Notes under the pieces: model-generated | The model's database searches: none | Told to the model about the DNA's origin: nothing | Seen by the model: only the letters and a program-made list of their open reading frames with translations | Translations under genes and position numbers: made by a program | Source: Apus apus | Taxonomy: Eukaryota > Chordata > Aves > Apodiformes > Apodidae | Assembly (NCBI RefSeq): GCF_020740795.1 | Contig: NC_067286.1 | Coordinates: 15,504,350-15,568,349, forward strand | DNA: 64,000 nucleotides | Reading direction: 5' to 3' | Shown here: positions 1 to 12,283 of the stretch, one piece after another | Position numbering within the stretch: position 1 is the stretch's first letter | Layout of the letters: each line of letters starts with the position of its first letter

Positions 1-620
1 CTACCATTGAGAGCAGGATTCTCAGGACTTTTTATTTGAGCTTTCATGACCAGCATTTACATGCACCTGAAATCATTCAAAAGTGATCTCTCCCCACTTT
101 TTGTGGGGGAGGAAGTGGTGTGAGGAATACAGACAGCTGCACTGTATTGGAAATAAATATAATTAGCATAAGCCAACATCTGAGGAACAGATTTACGTTC
201 TAACAAAAATAAGTCCTCGCATCAATTTCACTTGGTATTATATCTGACAAGCAGTTGGACTCAAGTAAGACAAAACAGAACATAAAGGGGCAAATTCATC
301 TAGGTGTTGTTTTTATACCTGTACTGCATTATAGTTAGCATAACCCTGTGGAACTGATGGATCTGTAACCAAAAAGAGATGAAAAAGGAATGAGGAGAGG
401 CAAGACTTCCTAAGCTGATTTTATCTGCACAAAAGGAAACTTGACAGCTAAGGCAAATTATCATTTATATTTTGACATCAATAGAGCAATGACAATATTT
501 ATTGATAACAGATCTGCCCTGAGAGTCATGTTTCATACAACAGCACATAAATATGAAGTGGGTAAAGACGCGTTATATCTGAATGATGATTATCTAACTG
601 CAGAAATAATTACCCTGCAG

Positions 621-702
621 ATTGAATCCACAGTGATGCCATATCTACACGTTCTTTCTGAGTTCAGAGAAGGAGTACGACAAATTGCCAGAGAGAAGAA
701 AG
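621..702 (+). CDS. CARS1: CARS1 exon (anticodon-binding region)
   Basis: The exon follows a CCCTGCAG acceptor and ends before GTGAGA, in phase 1. It encodes [19 protein letters not shown] and the following QIAREKK. The exact acceptor is inferred from the fit to the vertebrate protein, because the tract before it is not strongly pyrimidine-rich. The open frame continues upstream to 441, but that part does not resemble CARS1. Confidence 0.88.
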
Positions 703-3700
703 GTGAGAGTTCACTTTTTCTTGGATTGTTGCACATGAGACTTGGAGATCTTAGGAATCAAACTGGGGAGCTAAGCCAGCTGATACAGTCTCTCTTTGCA
801 TAGAGAATAAAAGAAAAGCATCTTTAAATCAGAGCTTGTTTGAATAATTGCATCTCTGCTACCTGTCTCTTTAATTTTGGAATCTTTTACAGACTGCTAA
901 ACTAATTTTCTTTTAATTTCCTAAAGGATCTAAAAGTTCTGGAATTACTAGGACTAGCTCTTGTTTCTCTAGATGAGGGCACTCCCTGCTTTTTAGGTAT
1001 GTTAGTACCCATGATATCTTCCCGTAGGGAACTTGCATTCCCTTAATAGTATAGATTACTATACAATGATACTGTCTGTGTTTAAATAGCCTGAGATGTT
1101 TGTTCTTACTTGTTAGCATAGTTGAAATTGTAGCTTCCCTGATGATAATTGAGTGCTGTCTTTGGAGAATTCATCTGAAAGTTTGCTAGAAGTTGTTCTG
1201 GGTGCTTTTTCCCCCCCCCTCAGAAGAGCTTTGATCATGCTGTGTTAAAAAGGCTGTTCCATTAAGACTTTGCTCTTACTATTTTCTGCTGTTGCCTGTG
1301 GAATTTTAGTATCTTTAATATGTATTTGATTCTTGTTTTCTTAAAACTTTTTTACACTGAGATTTGTACTTGAAGGCAAAATAGGACAATTTTTGTGTAC
1401 GTAAAACATAAATAACCCATATAACAGAAACATAAAATTACTTGCAAGGTCTGGTTGATGACCTATTCAGCTAGCAAAGAATGTGAAACCAAATTCTGTT
1501 ACTGTTTTGAGTTATTCTGAGGGCTAATAAGTTTACCTTAAAAGCACAAAATTCTGTTAATGTGACTGCTCAGCTATTACTCTCAAACTCATATATGGCT
1601 GATTGATACTGAGAAATAGGCTTACTAGTTCCAAGAGCAAATATTTTTCTGTAACTTGAATTAATTCAATAAGTTTGTGTGTATATCCTCAGCCAAAAAT
1701 GTGACTTTTCTTCTTTCAATAATTAAAATAACTACTCATTTTATATGAGGCTTTTTTCTCCCTTGCTTTCTGATGGTTAAGCTAAACTGATCCTCACTCT
1801 TAACAGTGGTAAGGTCTCAATATAATGGGGCTTCTGGCAGATCATTTTTAGAACATGCTTAGTGCTAGACTGCTTACTGTGGCACTTGAGCTTCTTACTT
1901 GGAAGGTATTGATTATTTTTGCCTGAAATTAATTGGGCAGTAAGAATAAAGCTGGATCTGGTTGCTGTTTGCTTGGGGTACAGAGCACTCTGCAGTTTGG
2001 CCAGGGAGGCACCTTCCATTAAACTATTTGATACAGGGCAGCCGAGGGGTGGTTGGCAGGACCCGCGCTGACGTGCAACTGCTTTGTTTCCTGTACCTAT
2101 TCAGTTCTTGCTTGCAGGAGGTGTTAAATTGCTGTAAAAGTTGTTCTGATTAATGGCTGGGGATACTGCCTCTACGTGGTTGTAAGTGAAAGGAGTTTCC
2201 CCGTGCCCAATGCTGGCAGGATCGTGCTAAATATCAATTAACATGATCTGTATTGTTTTGAGTATTTTTAGAGGTTAAATAAAAAGCATTCTGATTTGTA
2301 AAATCTGCAGAGTAATACAAATGTACCCATCCATGTAACTTTAAAAAATGTATCTATATTTGCAGAACACTTCACAGAACAGCCATTTGTAAAACTGTTT
2401 TTTGAAAGAATAAAATCTATATATTTCACAAAAATTTTACCATCATGCAGAATGGCTAACTTTCAAACATTAAATTCTCTATTAGTATTCAAACTGGAGA
2501 CCTGCACGGATTATTTGCAGTTGAGTCTTGATTTCATTTGTGAACATATCTAGCAGTTATGGTAAACTGAGACTCTTTGGCTTGAAATTCACAGAAATTA
2601 TGAAAAGAAGTCTGGGAAATAGTCATGGGCTCCAGGAGTGCCTAGCTGCTAGGGTCGTCATGGGCACTGATGATAAGGCACTATCCATCCCACTGGTTTC
2701 CTGGTCACTGTCCTTAGTGAGGATAATGGCTCATGTCTTGGGGCAGACCCATAAACAGCCCCTTACCCACTCCCTAGACATCTTTGCTCTGGAGATACCC
2801 CATGAAAGGAACAGGCACATTTCAGCCCTAAGAAGCATGGTGCTGACTCCTCTTTATGACAGAGGATTGAGCAAAGAATGTGTCCTTTCATAAATAATAC
2901 ATGTTTTACTATACATGTCTCCTTTTTCTCTACCTTGATGAATTTCTTCTTTTTAAACTTTCAATTATTCATTATTTCAGATAAGTAAATATTTATAACT
3001 GAGCAGATGCTGTTTTATTGAATAAGCAGTAGGTGTTTCTGATATATTCTTGATATGGTATTGTAATTCCTTTGTCTGGGTTAGAGGCAACACCTTTTAG
3101 TGTGTTGACAACAGCCAGTTAGGTAATCTTATCCCTTGTTTATCTTAATGGCTTATTTAGAGTTGCATCAAACATTAATGTGATTTACTGTGTATTAACT
3201 GCTCTGGATCAAGAAAAATAATTACTTAGTTCACAGCAGACAAAAGAGGCTCTCTAAACTGCAGTGCTTTCCTATACAAAGGGAGAGCTGCTGAAACTAC
3301 TATGCAAGGAATTAGGGTGGTGGTTCTTTTTTGTGGTGTTAGGATAGTTGGTGCTATGTTCACTGTTCAGCTCTCTGAGGCTCTGAGAATTATGGAAGAG
3401 GTGAAAGCTCAGGGGTGGTACTTTTATCTATTCACACGTGCAGTGTGTTTAGTATAGTGTCTGGATGGCAGCTTCTACTGCTAGAATTACTACCTTTGAG
3501 ACCCCTATTACTACTTAGGCTTAACCAGCTGAGAGTTGCTTGAAAGGAGAATGCTTTTTTATTACAAGCACATGGTATTATCTAACCCAGGTATCTACCT
3601 TGTAACACCTGGTAAGCGTTTCCTCTTAAATATAAGACTACCTATAAAAAATGCCACTGAATTTAGTACACAACAGCAACATACTGGATTGTCTTGTTGC

Positions 3701-6700
3701 ATTTAGTCCCTCTCAACTGCTGCTTCTTGGCAGATACAATTTCTCAACCAGTTAAATATCTTGCATGAAGATTTATTTTTCTCTTAAGACCTGATAGCAT
3801 CTAGTTCAGCTAAATCTTGAGTTCTTAACCATTTGTTGTCATCAAAGGCTCTTTGCAAGAAACAAAAATAACGTTAGTCATGATGTCCTCATGACCATCT
3901 GGAAAGCCAAATAAAAAAATCTCAGTTCTGCTGCAACTAGCTTGCTTGAAAAAAAAACACCATCTTGGTCAGATGAGGTGGTAAAAGATAGCTGTCTGTA
4001 GAAAGAGGATGTTTGGATTACAGTTGCTCTGACAAATGTATGTGTAGTTATCAAACTAAAAGTCATAGCCCTTCAAAGGCACTGTTAGATGTAGCACAGG
4101 GTCTTTGGAAAAAATGTATGGGTTTCAAGTCCCTGCAAAGAAACATGATGCTTCTATGTGTAGATGAAAGAAGGCAGAACTAACTTTAAAAAAAAACAAC
4201 CAAAAAGATCTTTCTCTGGCCTGTGTGAGAAAGTGGCAATTTCTTAATTGCATTTAAATAACTACCTAGCAGGCTAGAATTATACTTTCACCAAATCTTA
4301 CTTCACTAAAAGTATTTTTCATGCTTTGTAGTAACTGAAGTGCTGCAGTTGAGTGATGCTCTTCGAGATGACATCCTTCCTGAACTTGGTGTTCGATTTG
4401 AAGATCATGAAGGTACTCAGTTATATGTCTTGCAAGTTTGTAGGTAGCTGTTCTTAAGCTCTTACTATTTTCATAAGTATGGGAAAACAACCCATCAAGA
4501 CTAATCTGGAATAATCCAACACAACTCAAGCTATATCATATCCTATTTCTGATATATGAATATAAGTTATAGAACTGTATATTAGAATATATGTTTTGAA
4601 TGTCAATATGTACATTGCAATCTTCATCTTTTTGTACAGTATCTAATTTCTTTGTCACTTTTGAGTAGATATGGAGTTGTATTTGCATTCAGCTTGCAAA
4701 ATGAAAACAGTTCTCATAGGGTAAATGCATTTATCTTTGACTTGTCAAACATGGGAAAGTAATTAATCTGGTTTTGTTTCTTCAGGACTTCCAACTGTGG
4801 TTAAATTAGTGGATAAGGACACGTTATTGAAAGAAAGAGAAGAAAAGAAAAAGGTTAGTTTAAGCATTCTAATTTATTTTTTTAATTTATAGTGATTTGT
4901 GAGCTGTGGATACTTTTACATTTCCTTGATAACTTCTAAGAAAACTGTTAACAGACTAGCAACAAGGAAGATAACATCAGAGAACTAGTGTGTTCAGAAG
5001 AATGATTTTTGAAGCAGTACCTTCTTGAAAATTTTGTTGGGACCTAATGAATACCTCTAAGATTGTTTGCATGCATGTTTAAAATCTTCATATAATTAAG
5101 GGATGTTGAGTATTGCATACATAGTGTCTAATCTCTCTGAAAGAACGATTCCAGTGAGAAGCTAATTTGGACTTATTTTGTCTGTACAAATGAAGCTGAT
5201 GTTTTCCATAGAACTAGACTGTATTTGCTGTGTGAGAACTAAATGCACTAGCTAGATCTTAATAGATTTAGATGACTAGTATAGATGACTGAGATATTCA
5301 GGGTGTGAGGGCAAGAAATCACATGTTACTAACTAAAGGCTGTGAATTCTCATTCACAATGCATAAGGTCTGTACAGAAACATCTCCTTTTGGCACTTCC
5401 TAACACTGATAGACTTTTTAACATTTAAAAGTAAGACGTCATATGCATGTCTTCAGTTTTAACAGAGAGTACAAATCCATCATGATAAGAAATGTCTGTA
5501 AGAGTTTCCAATGTTTCTCCTTCCATGTAGATGTTTTTTAGAGAAGGGAGAAGTAAAATGTAGTTTCAGCCAATTCCAGTTGTTTTCATAAAAAAAAATA
5601 TTTGAAGGCAGTTTGTATATAGCTGCTGGGTGGAACATGCAGCTAGGGTACATTTTTCCTGGAAACAGTATTATGTTCAGAACTGGCAGAACCCTTGGAG
5701 AACCGGCAGGTCCCTCCTAGTGCAAGATGAGATATATATATGTGTGATTTATTTATTTTTTTTAAGTTTCATAAGTTGGCTAAATTTGGATAGTTGTTTC
5801 CCTAGGAACATCAAGGGATACAACTGCTTCTTGAGAAACTGTGAAGTCTTCACAGTTTGAAGCAAGAGCTTAAAATGTCAGTGAAATATGGTCTTTTTTT
5901 AAAGTCACTTGCAAAATATCTTTCCCCATGAAATGGCAGAATCACTTATTTTGCAGGCTTTGTAGGTATTTCCACATTAGCATGCAAAATGCATTCTGAA
6001 CAGTTAAAACTGGTTTAACTGTGAATAAAAGCAAATTAAATCAGTTGTACAGTGGGAAGTATCAGACAATCCTAATTATAAAGCATGGTGGGTTTGCTGC
6101 AGGTCATGCTGCCAGTTCTGTCTGTAATTAGATATCCAGGGGAGTTAGCTGGCTTGGATTTGTAGAAAACAACTAAATGAAGTACTTTGTTACCTTTTAC
6201 TCATTAATATTGCCTTTCATAGCTTGAAGAAGAGAAAAAAAGGAAGAAAGAAGAAGCAGCCAGGAAAAAACAAGAGCAGGAAGTAAGTGTTCAGATCTTT
6301 ATAATATGGTTTTGAAGAAAAGTGTTAGAAGCAATAGTTACATGCAGGAAAGATGACATTAGAACACAGGCTCTCTGCCCAGCCTGAACTGGGCCTCCAT
6401 TTCTTATTTTATATTTCATGTACAATTTCCTGCTCAGAATGACTTTGGCTTACAGTTCAGATTTGAATATTCAGCTCCTATCATAGAGAAGCCATCTTTG
6501 AAAACACATCTGAAGGCTGCAAAAGCTTCTTAGAACAACTTAGAGCACTTATTTCAGTCTATAGACAGTATGACCTCCTTAAGTGCCAAAGTAGTGTCTT
6601 ACATGCCTGTTACAGAAGATTTTGCTTGTGTCATGATTTTCTTCCCTTTCTAGTGTTGCAGGTATGTGTGAAAACTTTTTTTCTCTTTAAGAACCCACCT

Positions 6701-8821
6701 GTTCCCTATGCTTGACTCTAAAATGTAGTGTTTTGTAAAAACACATTTTTATCTCTACAGTTGTAATTGAGATAGCTCAAAGGTTTTAGGCTTTGAATGA
6801 GGAGTAGACAGCCAGAGGAGATTAACTCAAAAGAAGAAAAGATTGTTTACTGTGCTGATGACACTAACAGTACAGGAAATGACTTTCTGGGTTAAAAGAG
6901 GAAATTAACTTTTAGAGAGCATCACTTACAAAGAGAAAAACAGATAAATAGCATTTACCATCCATTAATTCCAAGTAGCTTTTTGCATTCTCTCTAAAAT
7001 GTGATTCCCTTGTATTGGGCATAAATAACTTGGAAAGGATTCTGATATGTGTTTGTTTACAGATAAGTGAAAGTTCAGTTTATTTTCAGTGGAATTACTT
7101 GCATCCTGATCCTGCTGTGACCAACATAGAAATCTATGCTTGTCAGCAAGAAACTGTTGATAAAGGTCGTTCCCTTTGCAGTGACCTAATTGCTGAATAT
7201 TCTTTACTCATAGCAACTTTGTGTTTATACCTAAAACACTGAGGAGCCAAATTATAGGTGTAGGTTTTGGAGCATATCAAACAAATTTCCCCCTGCCCCA
7301 GACAAGCACAGCTAAAGACTTACTGAGTTGTTCCTCACTGAAAGTTTATTTTCCCATTATAAACAATTGTGAATTAAATTATCTTTGATTTGCGTAGTCT
7401 ACTTTTCCTATTGCATATGTGACAGATTGTCAGTGATTAACTGTGATGTTAATTCACATTTTATCTTACAGGCAGCAAAACTGGCAAAAATGAAGATTCC
7501 ACCACATGAAATGTTTAAATCAGAACATGACAAATATTCCGTGTTTGATGAAAATGTAAGAGACTCTTCTTTAGATAGGGACTGTTTTTTCTTCCCCAGT
7601 TGTACATACTCAGTTATATGTGTACATAGCTGACCTTGTTCCAAAGCCTTCAAGGCAGTGCTGTTAATGTAACAAGAGGAGGGAAGGAGAGAAAGAAAAG
7701 CTGTGATATATTAATTTTATTGCCCATACCTTACATTAGACAGCAAGGCTCTCTAGCTATTAGCCATTGTTTCCAGGGTATTTTCATTTTACATTGGTCT
7801 CCTTTGGCCCCTTTTACTGCAGAGCAAAATCCCCCATAGATACTGTGGATAGGAACACATATAATATGTGTCCACAGATTTACTACCTTGTTGCAAGGCA
7901 AGGAGTTCACTTGCAAGGACAAACTCCCCAACTCTGCCAGAACTGATGGAGACAGTTATGTTTTTCAGAGAGGTGCTGTGCTTCCTTTTTGGTTCTGCCC
8001 ATTGTTTTGCTCTCTCCTGGCAAAGGATCTCTGAAGAGGCTAGACAGATAACTTTGCTCTTGATTATCTTGATTATCCCTTGAGGATAAAAGGTGTACAT
8101 GGAAAACATAAAGTGCTATTTCTTCAGCACTTTATCTGGGACATTGGTCCTGCTTCTGCCTGTCCTCTTCACCCACACCAGTTCAAGCCCTTGGGGCAAG
8201 TAAGAATGGAGAGTGTAAATACTGGAAAGTACCCAGCAAGCCAAGGAGAATGCCATAAAAACTCTGCTCATACTTTCTCCATCAAGAACACAATTTTTTT
8301 ACTGCTTTTGCTTTAAGCCTTGGATTTAATTCGCTGTGATTTAAAATTGGTCTCTTAACCATCTGTATAAGCTTTAGTCATTATTTTCTTAACTGTAACC
8401 ATCTAGAAGTTAGTTGTCTAAGCCTACCATAATACAGGACAGAAAACAAAGCAACTCCCTGCCCCTTTTTTAACTATGAAGGGACCTACACAAATAGTCA
8501 AAGCTAGTTGTCAAACTTCTAGGTGACTAAAATTAGTCAAGATACACCCCATCCTGACAGCTTGTCATTATGACATTATCCCCCATCTTATTAAAACACT
8601 ATTTCATAAGGAGCAAAAGCAGTCCAAGAATTTATCTTAAATATTACCTTTTTTTTTCTTTTTTTTTTTTTGTTTTAATATATCAGGGATTCCCCACCCA
8701 TGATACAGAAGGCAAAGAACTCAGCAAAGGACAAATTAAGAAGCTAAAGAAAATTTATGAAACCCAAGAGAAGCTATACAAGGAGTATCTACAAATGGTT
8801 CAGAATGGAAGTGCAAATTGA
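621..8821 (+). CDS. CARS1: CARS1, cysteinyl-tRNA synthetase, 3' part (six last coding exons)
   Basis: Cytoplasmic cysteinyl-tRNA synthetase (class I) charges tRNA-Cys with cysteine for translation. Only the C-terminal 169 residues are here; the Rossmann catalytic domain with its HIGH and KMSKS motifs is upstream of the window. Six exons join in frame: 621-702, 4332-4412, 4786-4853, 6223-6282, 7472-7555 and 8687-8821. All introns have GT/AG ends. The product starts in the anticodon-binding helical region ([20 protein letters not shown]), continues with [21 protein letters not shown], then a Lys/Glu-rich segment (exon 6223-6282), and ends with the vertebrate-specific tail [26 protein letters not shown] and [18 protein letters not shown] match these to vertebrate CARS1 from knowledge of the family. 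The gene runs in the same direction as NAP1L4, 8.4 kb downstream. No frame breaks are seen. Confidence 0.95.
4332..4412 (+). CDS. CARS1: CARS1 exon
   Basis: Joined to the previous exon it reads [20 protein letters not shown] and then VRFEDHE, which matches the conserved vertebrate CARS1 segment. The acceptor is TTTGTAG and the donor is G|GTACTC. Phase 1 at both ends. Confidence 0.95.
4786..4853 (+). CDS. CARS1: CARS1 exon
   Basis: Encodes [20 protein letters not shown] followed by KKK. The acceptor is TTTCTTCAG and the donor is AAG|GTTAGT. It ends in phase 0. Confidence 0.95.
6223..6282 (+). CDS. CARS1: CARS1 exon, Lys/Glu-rich segment
   Basis: A 60-nt phase-0 exon made almost only of Lys, Glu, Arg, Ala and Gln codons ([20 protein letters not shown]). 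It follows TTTCATAG and precedes GTAAGT. This charged helix is typical of the vertebrate CARS1 C-terminal extension. Confidence 0.94.
7472..7555 (+). CDS. CARS1: CARS1 exon
   Basis: Encodes [20 protein letters not shown] and then KYSVFDEN. The acceptor is TATCTTACAG and the donor is AAT|GTAAGA; 28 whole codons. Confidence 0.95.
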
Positions 8822-8995
8822 AAACAGCAGGACTTTTTTTTTAGGAGGCAAATGCTGGGTCACCATTGAAGAAGTGAGCATACACTGATGCTCAGATTTC
8901 TGTTTACACTTTCGATTATGTGCAAAGTAGAAATCCTGACTACGTGGATTAATCGTGTCATCTGGAAAGTCAATAAAAATCCATTCTTAAAAGAA
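8687..8995 (+). CDS. CARS1: CARS1 last exon with stop codon and 3' UTR
   Basis: After a long T-rich tract and ATATCAG, the exon encodes [20 protein letters not shown] and onward to the stop TGA at 8819-8821. The 3' UTR is short. A canonical AATAAA lies at 8972-8977, so cleavage is expected near 8990-9000; that end point is inferred. Confidence 0.93.
8972..8977 (+). terminator. CARS1: CARS1 polyadenylation signal
   Basis: A canonical AATAAA lies about 150 bases after the CARS1 stop codon, the first such hexamer in the 3' UTR. Confidence 0.8.
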
Positions 8996-10504
8996 GCCAA
9001 TCTGTAAGAACTTTCTTCACAACAACAGTGGCAGGTTGAATGGTTGCCAGTTCTATTTGGGAATGTGCTGCTCAGTCAGCAAATCCACATAAGGATTCTT
9101 GTTTTTTTATATCTGTCCAGGCTTGGTTAATTTGTCCTGCACACTGCTATCTATCTAAAACCTACTGTAGCTTGCATTCTGGAATTTATCACAGCCAGCA
9201 AAATTTAGTACAAAATGAGAGTTGAGTAATTTGTCCCACAATAAGAAAGGTATTTTCCAGATGACTTTAGTGTATTTCCATAAGCAGGAAAACTGGATAG
9301 TTCCACTATAATACTTTGCTAGCTGCTGGTATTAAAAACTCTCCTAAGTATACCCAGAACACTTTGCATAGTAGAAGCTAACAGTCCCTTTGTTGGAAAA
9401 GGGAACAAGTCATCATCTTTGCTCAACCTGCAGTTGCAGTCAGGTGGGTAAGTACTAGGCAAATGTAGCTGCATTGAACAAACAGGTGGGAAAGACATGA
9501 AGGAGGGTGTTGCATTCTTGGATCTAATCCTCCAAGGAAACAGGAGTCCTACCAAAGTACCCAATTACTCAGAGTACTCTGTACCTAATTACCTGTTCAG
9601 GGCCAAAGGGAATTAAGAAGGAGTTTGTAATTGAGATACAGTTTGTGGATTGGTTTGCTATTAGGCAATACAGCTACACACATTGCTCATTATAATGTTT
9701 TTAACATGACAGTTTTACCCTGAGTTAATAATCTTTATGATTATGTCTGAAAGGACAGTTCTCTGTTGCCTAATAACGCATCTCACTGGCAGTAGCTACT
9801 ATGTGAACTAAAGTTCATGAAATCCTGCAAAATATCTCACCTACTTCACAACTGCATATAGCAGCTAAATGTCTGATTTTCTGTATTCATCCAATGTTCT
9901 TAATCCTCAAGATGACTTGTGAAAAGTCATCCTCTGACACCTCTGTTCTCTCAGTTCTGAGGTTCATGCTATAACTGTTAGGCTATGTTCCTTTCCTTAA
10001 TTAAGAGTTAAAATACTTTTTTTTTAGCTGTATTTTTTTTATTATTTATATTCCTGCTTCTATGGAATGAAGAAATGTGGAGTAAAAGAAAGGTCTAGTA
10101 GGGTTTTTTTTCTGGTTTGTCTGTATTTGCTTTTGAAAACATCCATAATGTTAAGGTCAGTAAAACACGTGCATCTTGTGTGCAGAAAATAAAATACGTT
10201 GTAAAGTACAAGTTCTATGTGACCTTTGTATAGTGGGAAGAATATAGAGCTTATCTTTATTCCACAACCATCTTTTAGAAGTGTGGTTTACAGAGATTTT
10301 TCTTGGTTTTACTAATTTAATTAATTTTGCCTTCAGTATTTTATTATTCTGCTAATTTCTAATTAATTTTATATTTGTTTAAACTGCACAGTGGTAGTTC
10401 AAATGGGCAGCCGTGAGGGGAACTGATCCATCCTTTGGTCTGTGAAGAGAACACGATCAGTTGCATTTTTGCACCATTCCACATTCCTAACCCCCTTCAA
10501 CAAG
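8996..10504. other. Intergenic DNA downstream of CARS1
   Basis: AT-rich sequence between CARS1 and the first CR1 element. I see no exon, RNA gene or promoter that I can support. Short open frames occur at chance level. Confidence 0.6.
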
Positions 10505-10853
10505 AAGGCTTAGGGGAGACCTTATTGCCATGTTCCAGTACTTAAAGGGTGGCTAGCAAGAAGATGGTGACTTCATTTTTACAAGAAATTGCATGGAAAA
10601 GATGAGGGGTAATGGGTGTAAGTTACTCATGGGGAGATCCTGATTGAACATCAGAAGAAAATTTTTTCACTATGAGAATAATTGGACTTTGGGAATAATC
10701 TCCCCAGGAAAGTGGTGGATCCTCCAACACTGGACACTTTTAAGACTCAGCTTGACAAAGTGCTAGGCCATCGCATCTAAACCGTGTTTCTACCTAGAAA
10801 GAATGGACCAGATGATCTTTGAGGTCCCTTCCAACCTGGCATTCTAGGATTAT
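10505..10853 (+). mobile_element. CR1 LINE, 5'-truncated, sense
   Basis: CR1-type 3' end: a degenerate end of the reverse-transcriptase frame around GGGGAGACCTTATTGC, then the typical tail with CCAGATGATCTTTGAGGTCC and CTTCCAACCTGGCATTCTA. CR1 is the dominant avian non-LTR retroposon and is usually 5'-truncated. The copy is old and not coding. Confidence 0.88.
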
Positions 10854-11654
10854 CAGCTCATCATTTTCTTCCTAGCATGCTCCCCCAAGACACATCTGCA
10901 CTCAGGATATCCATGAAGACATGGGAAGTGCCTAGGATTCAGGCACAAGATGCTGCTTCTCAGCTAGTAAGGTTCTCAATTACAAAGCCCCTGCAGTTCT
11001 AGACAGATTCCAGGGCTAGTTCTGCAAACTCCACTAGGAATCCTAGACCTGAATAATTTCTAAACAAAGCATAAACTTCACTTTCCTTAATGTGAACTGC
11101 TTCTGAAGTTGCTAATTAATGTCAAATACTGACAGTAATTTGCTTACAGAAATTGTTTTTGGTGATCCAAGTCAGCATTTGCTTAAAGCTAGTTAGTATA
11201 TAACCACAGAGAAGATGCTGTTAGCTTACTGCTGTCCTGGGTTCTAGTTTATTTATGACACTTCCATGATGACATCCTGGCTTTCCCGCCACAGACTGTT
11301 TTTAATCTGTTTTTAGTAGAACCTCATTCAATTCCATGGCTTATCTGCTGCATCAGTGTAGAATAATATTAACCAAAATGCCTTTTTCTCTTCCCAAATT
11401 CCTCATTTTGTTTCTGGGACAACTCTCCTTGCACAGGTTTTAAGAGCATTTTCAGAATCTCATTCTCCAAAGATTATTTTCCAGTTTTTATACCTCAGTA
11501 TTTTTTTTTAAATTCATAGTCATGTTAGATAAGGGTCTCTGCTGCATTTGCTGCTCAACTAAGGTTGTCTTCTTACCTCCAAAATTATTTAGCTCATGCT
11601 TCCCCTTCCTGTGTTTTGTCTGATTGTCAATATAATTGTGGTAAAGAAAAAAAT

Positions 11655-12283
11655 TACGGTTTCGGTTGGAAAAGACCTTTAAGATCTTTAAGTCCAACTG
11701 TTAACATAGTACATCCCAGGTTCTTTTCCTCTGGGCAGCTTTCCAGCCACTCTTTCCCAAGCCTGTAGCATTGCATGGGATTGTCGTGACCCAAGTGCAG
11801 GACCTGACACTTGGCCTTGCTGAACCTCATACAGTTCGCCTCAAGCCCATCGATGCAGCCTGTCCAGGTCCCTCTGCAGAGCCTTCCTACCCTCAGGCAG
11901 ATCAACACTCCATCTCAACTTGGTGTCATCTGCAAACTTACTGAGGGTGCCTTCAATCCCCTCATCCAGATCATTGGTGAGGATGTTAAACAGAACTGGC
12001 CCCAGCACTGAGCCCTGGGGAACACCACTTGTGACCAGGCTCCAACTGGATTTAACTCCATTTACCACAGCTCTTTGGGCCTGGCCATTCAGCCAGGTTT
12101 TACTCAACAAAGTGTACACCCATCCAAGCTATGAGCAGCCAGTGTCTCCAGGAGAATGGGAAATGGTGTCAAAGGCTTTACCAAAGTCTAGGTAGACAAC
12201 ATCCACAGCCTTTCCCTCATCCACTAAGTGGGCGACCTTGTTATGGAAGGAGATCAGGTTAGTCAAGCAGGACCTGCCGTGAT
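11655..12283 (-). mobile_element. CR1 LINE fragment, antisense
   Basis: On the minus strand, 12119-11841 still reads a stretch of CR1 reverse transcriptase, with [16 protein letters not shown] and SKFADDTKL, the FADD block being the RT catalytic motif. The 3' end (GTTGGAAAAGACC on the + strand, near 11665) marks the CR1 terminus. 5'-truncated and without a complete frame. Confidence 0.93.

Noticed and set aside
441..620. Upstream part of the open frame that contains the first CARS1 exon
   Set aside because: It does not resemble CARS1 and is separated from the conserved part by a splice acceptor at 620; it is intron read through by chance.
9420..9600. Possible old LINE endonuclease remnant (reading like FLDLILQGNR near 9515)
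   Set aside because: The similarity to a CR1-type segment is short, and no CR1 3' end or further motif is found around it.
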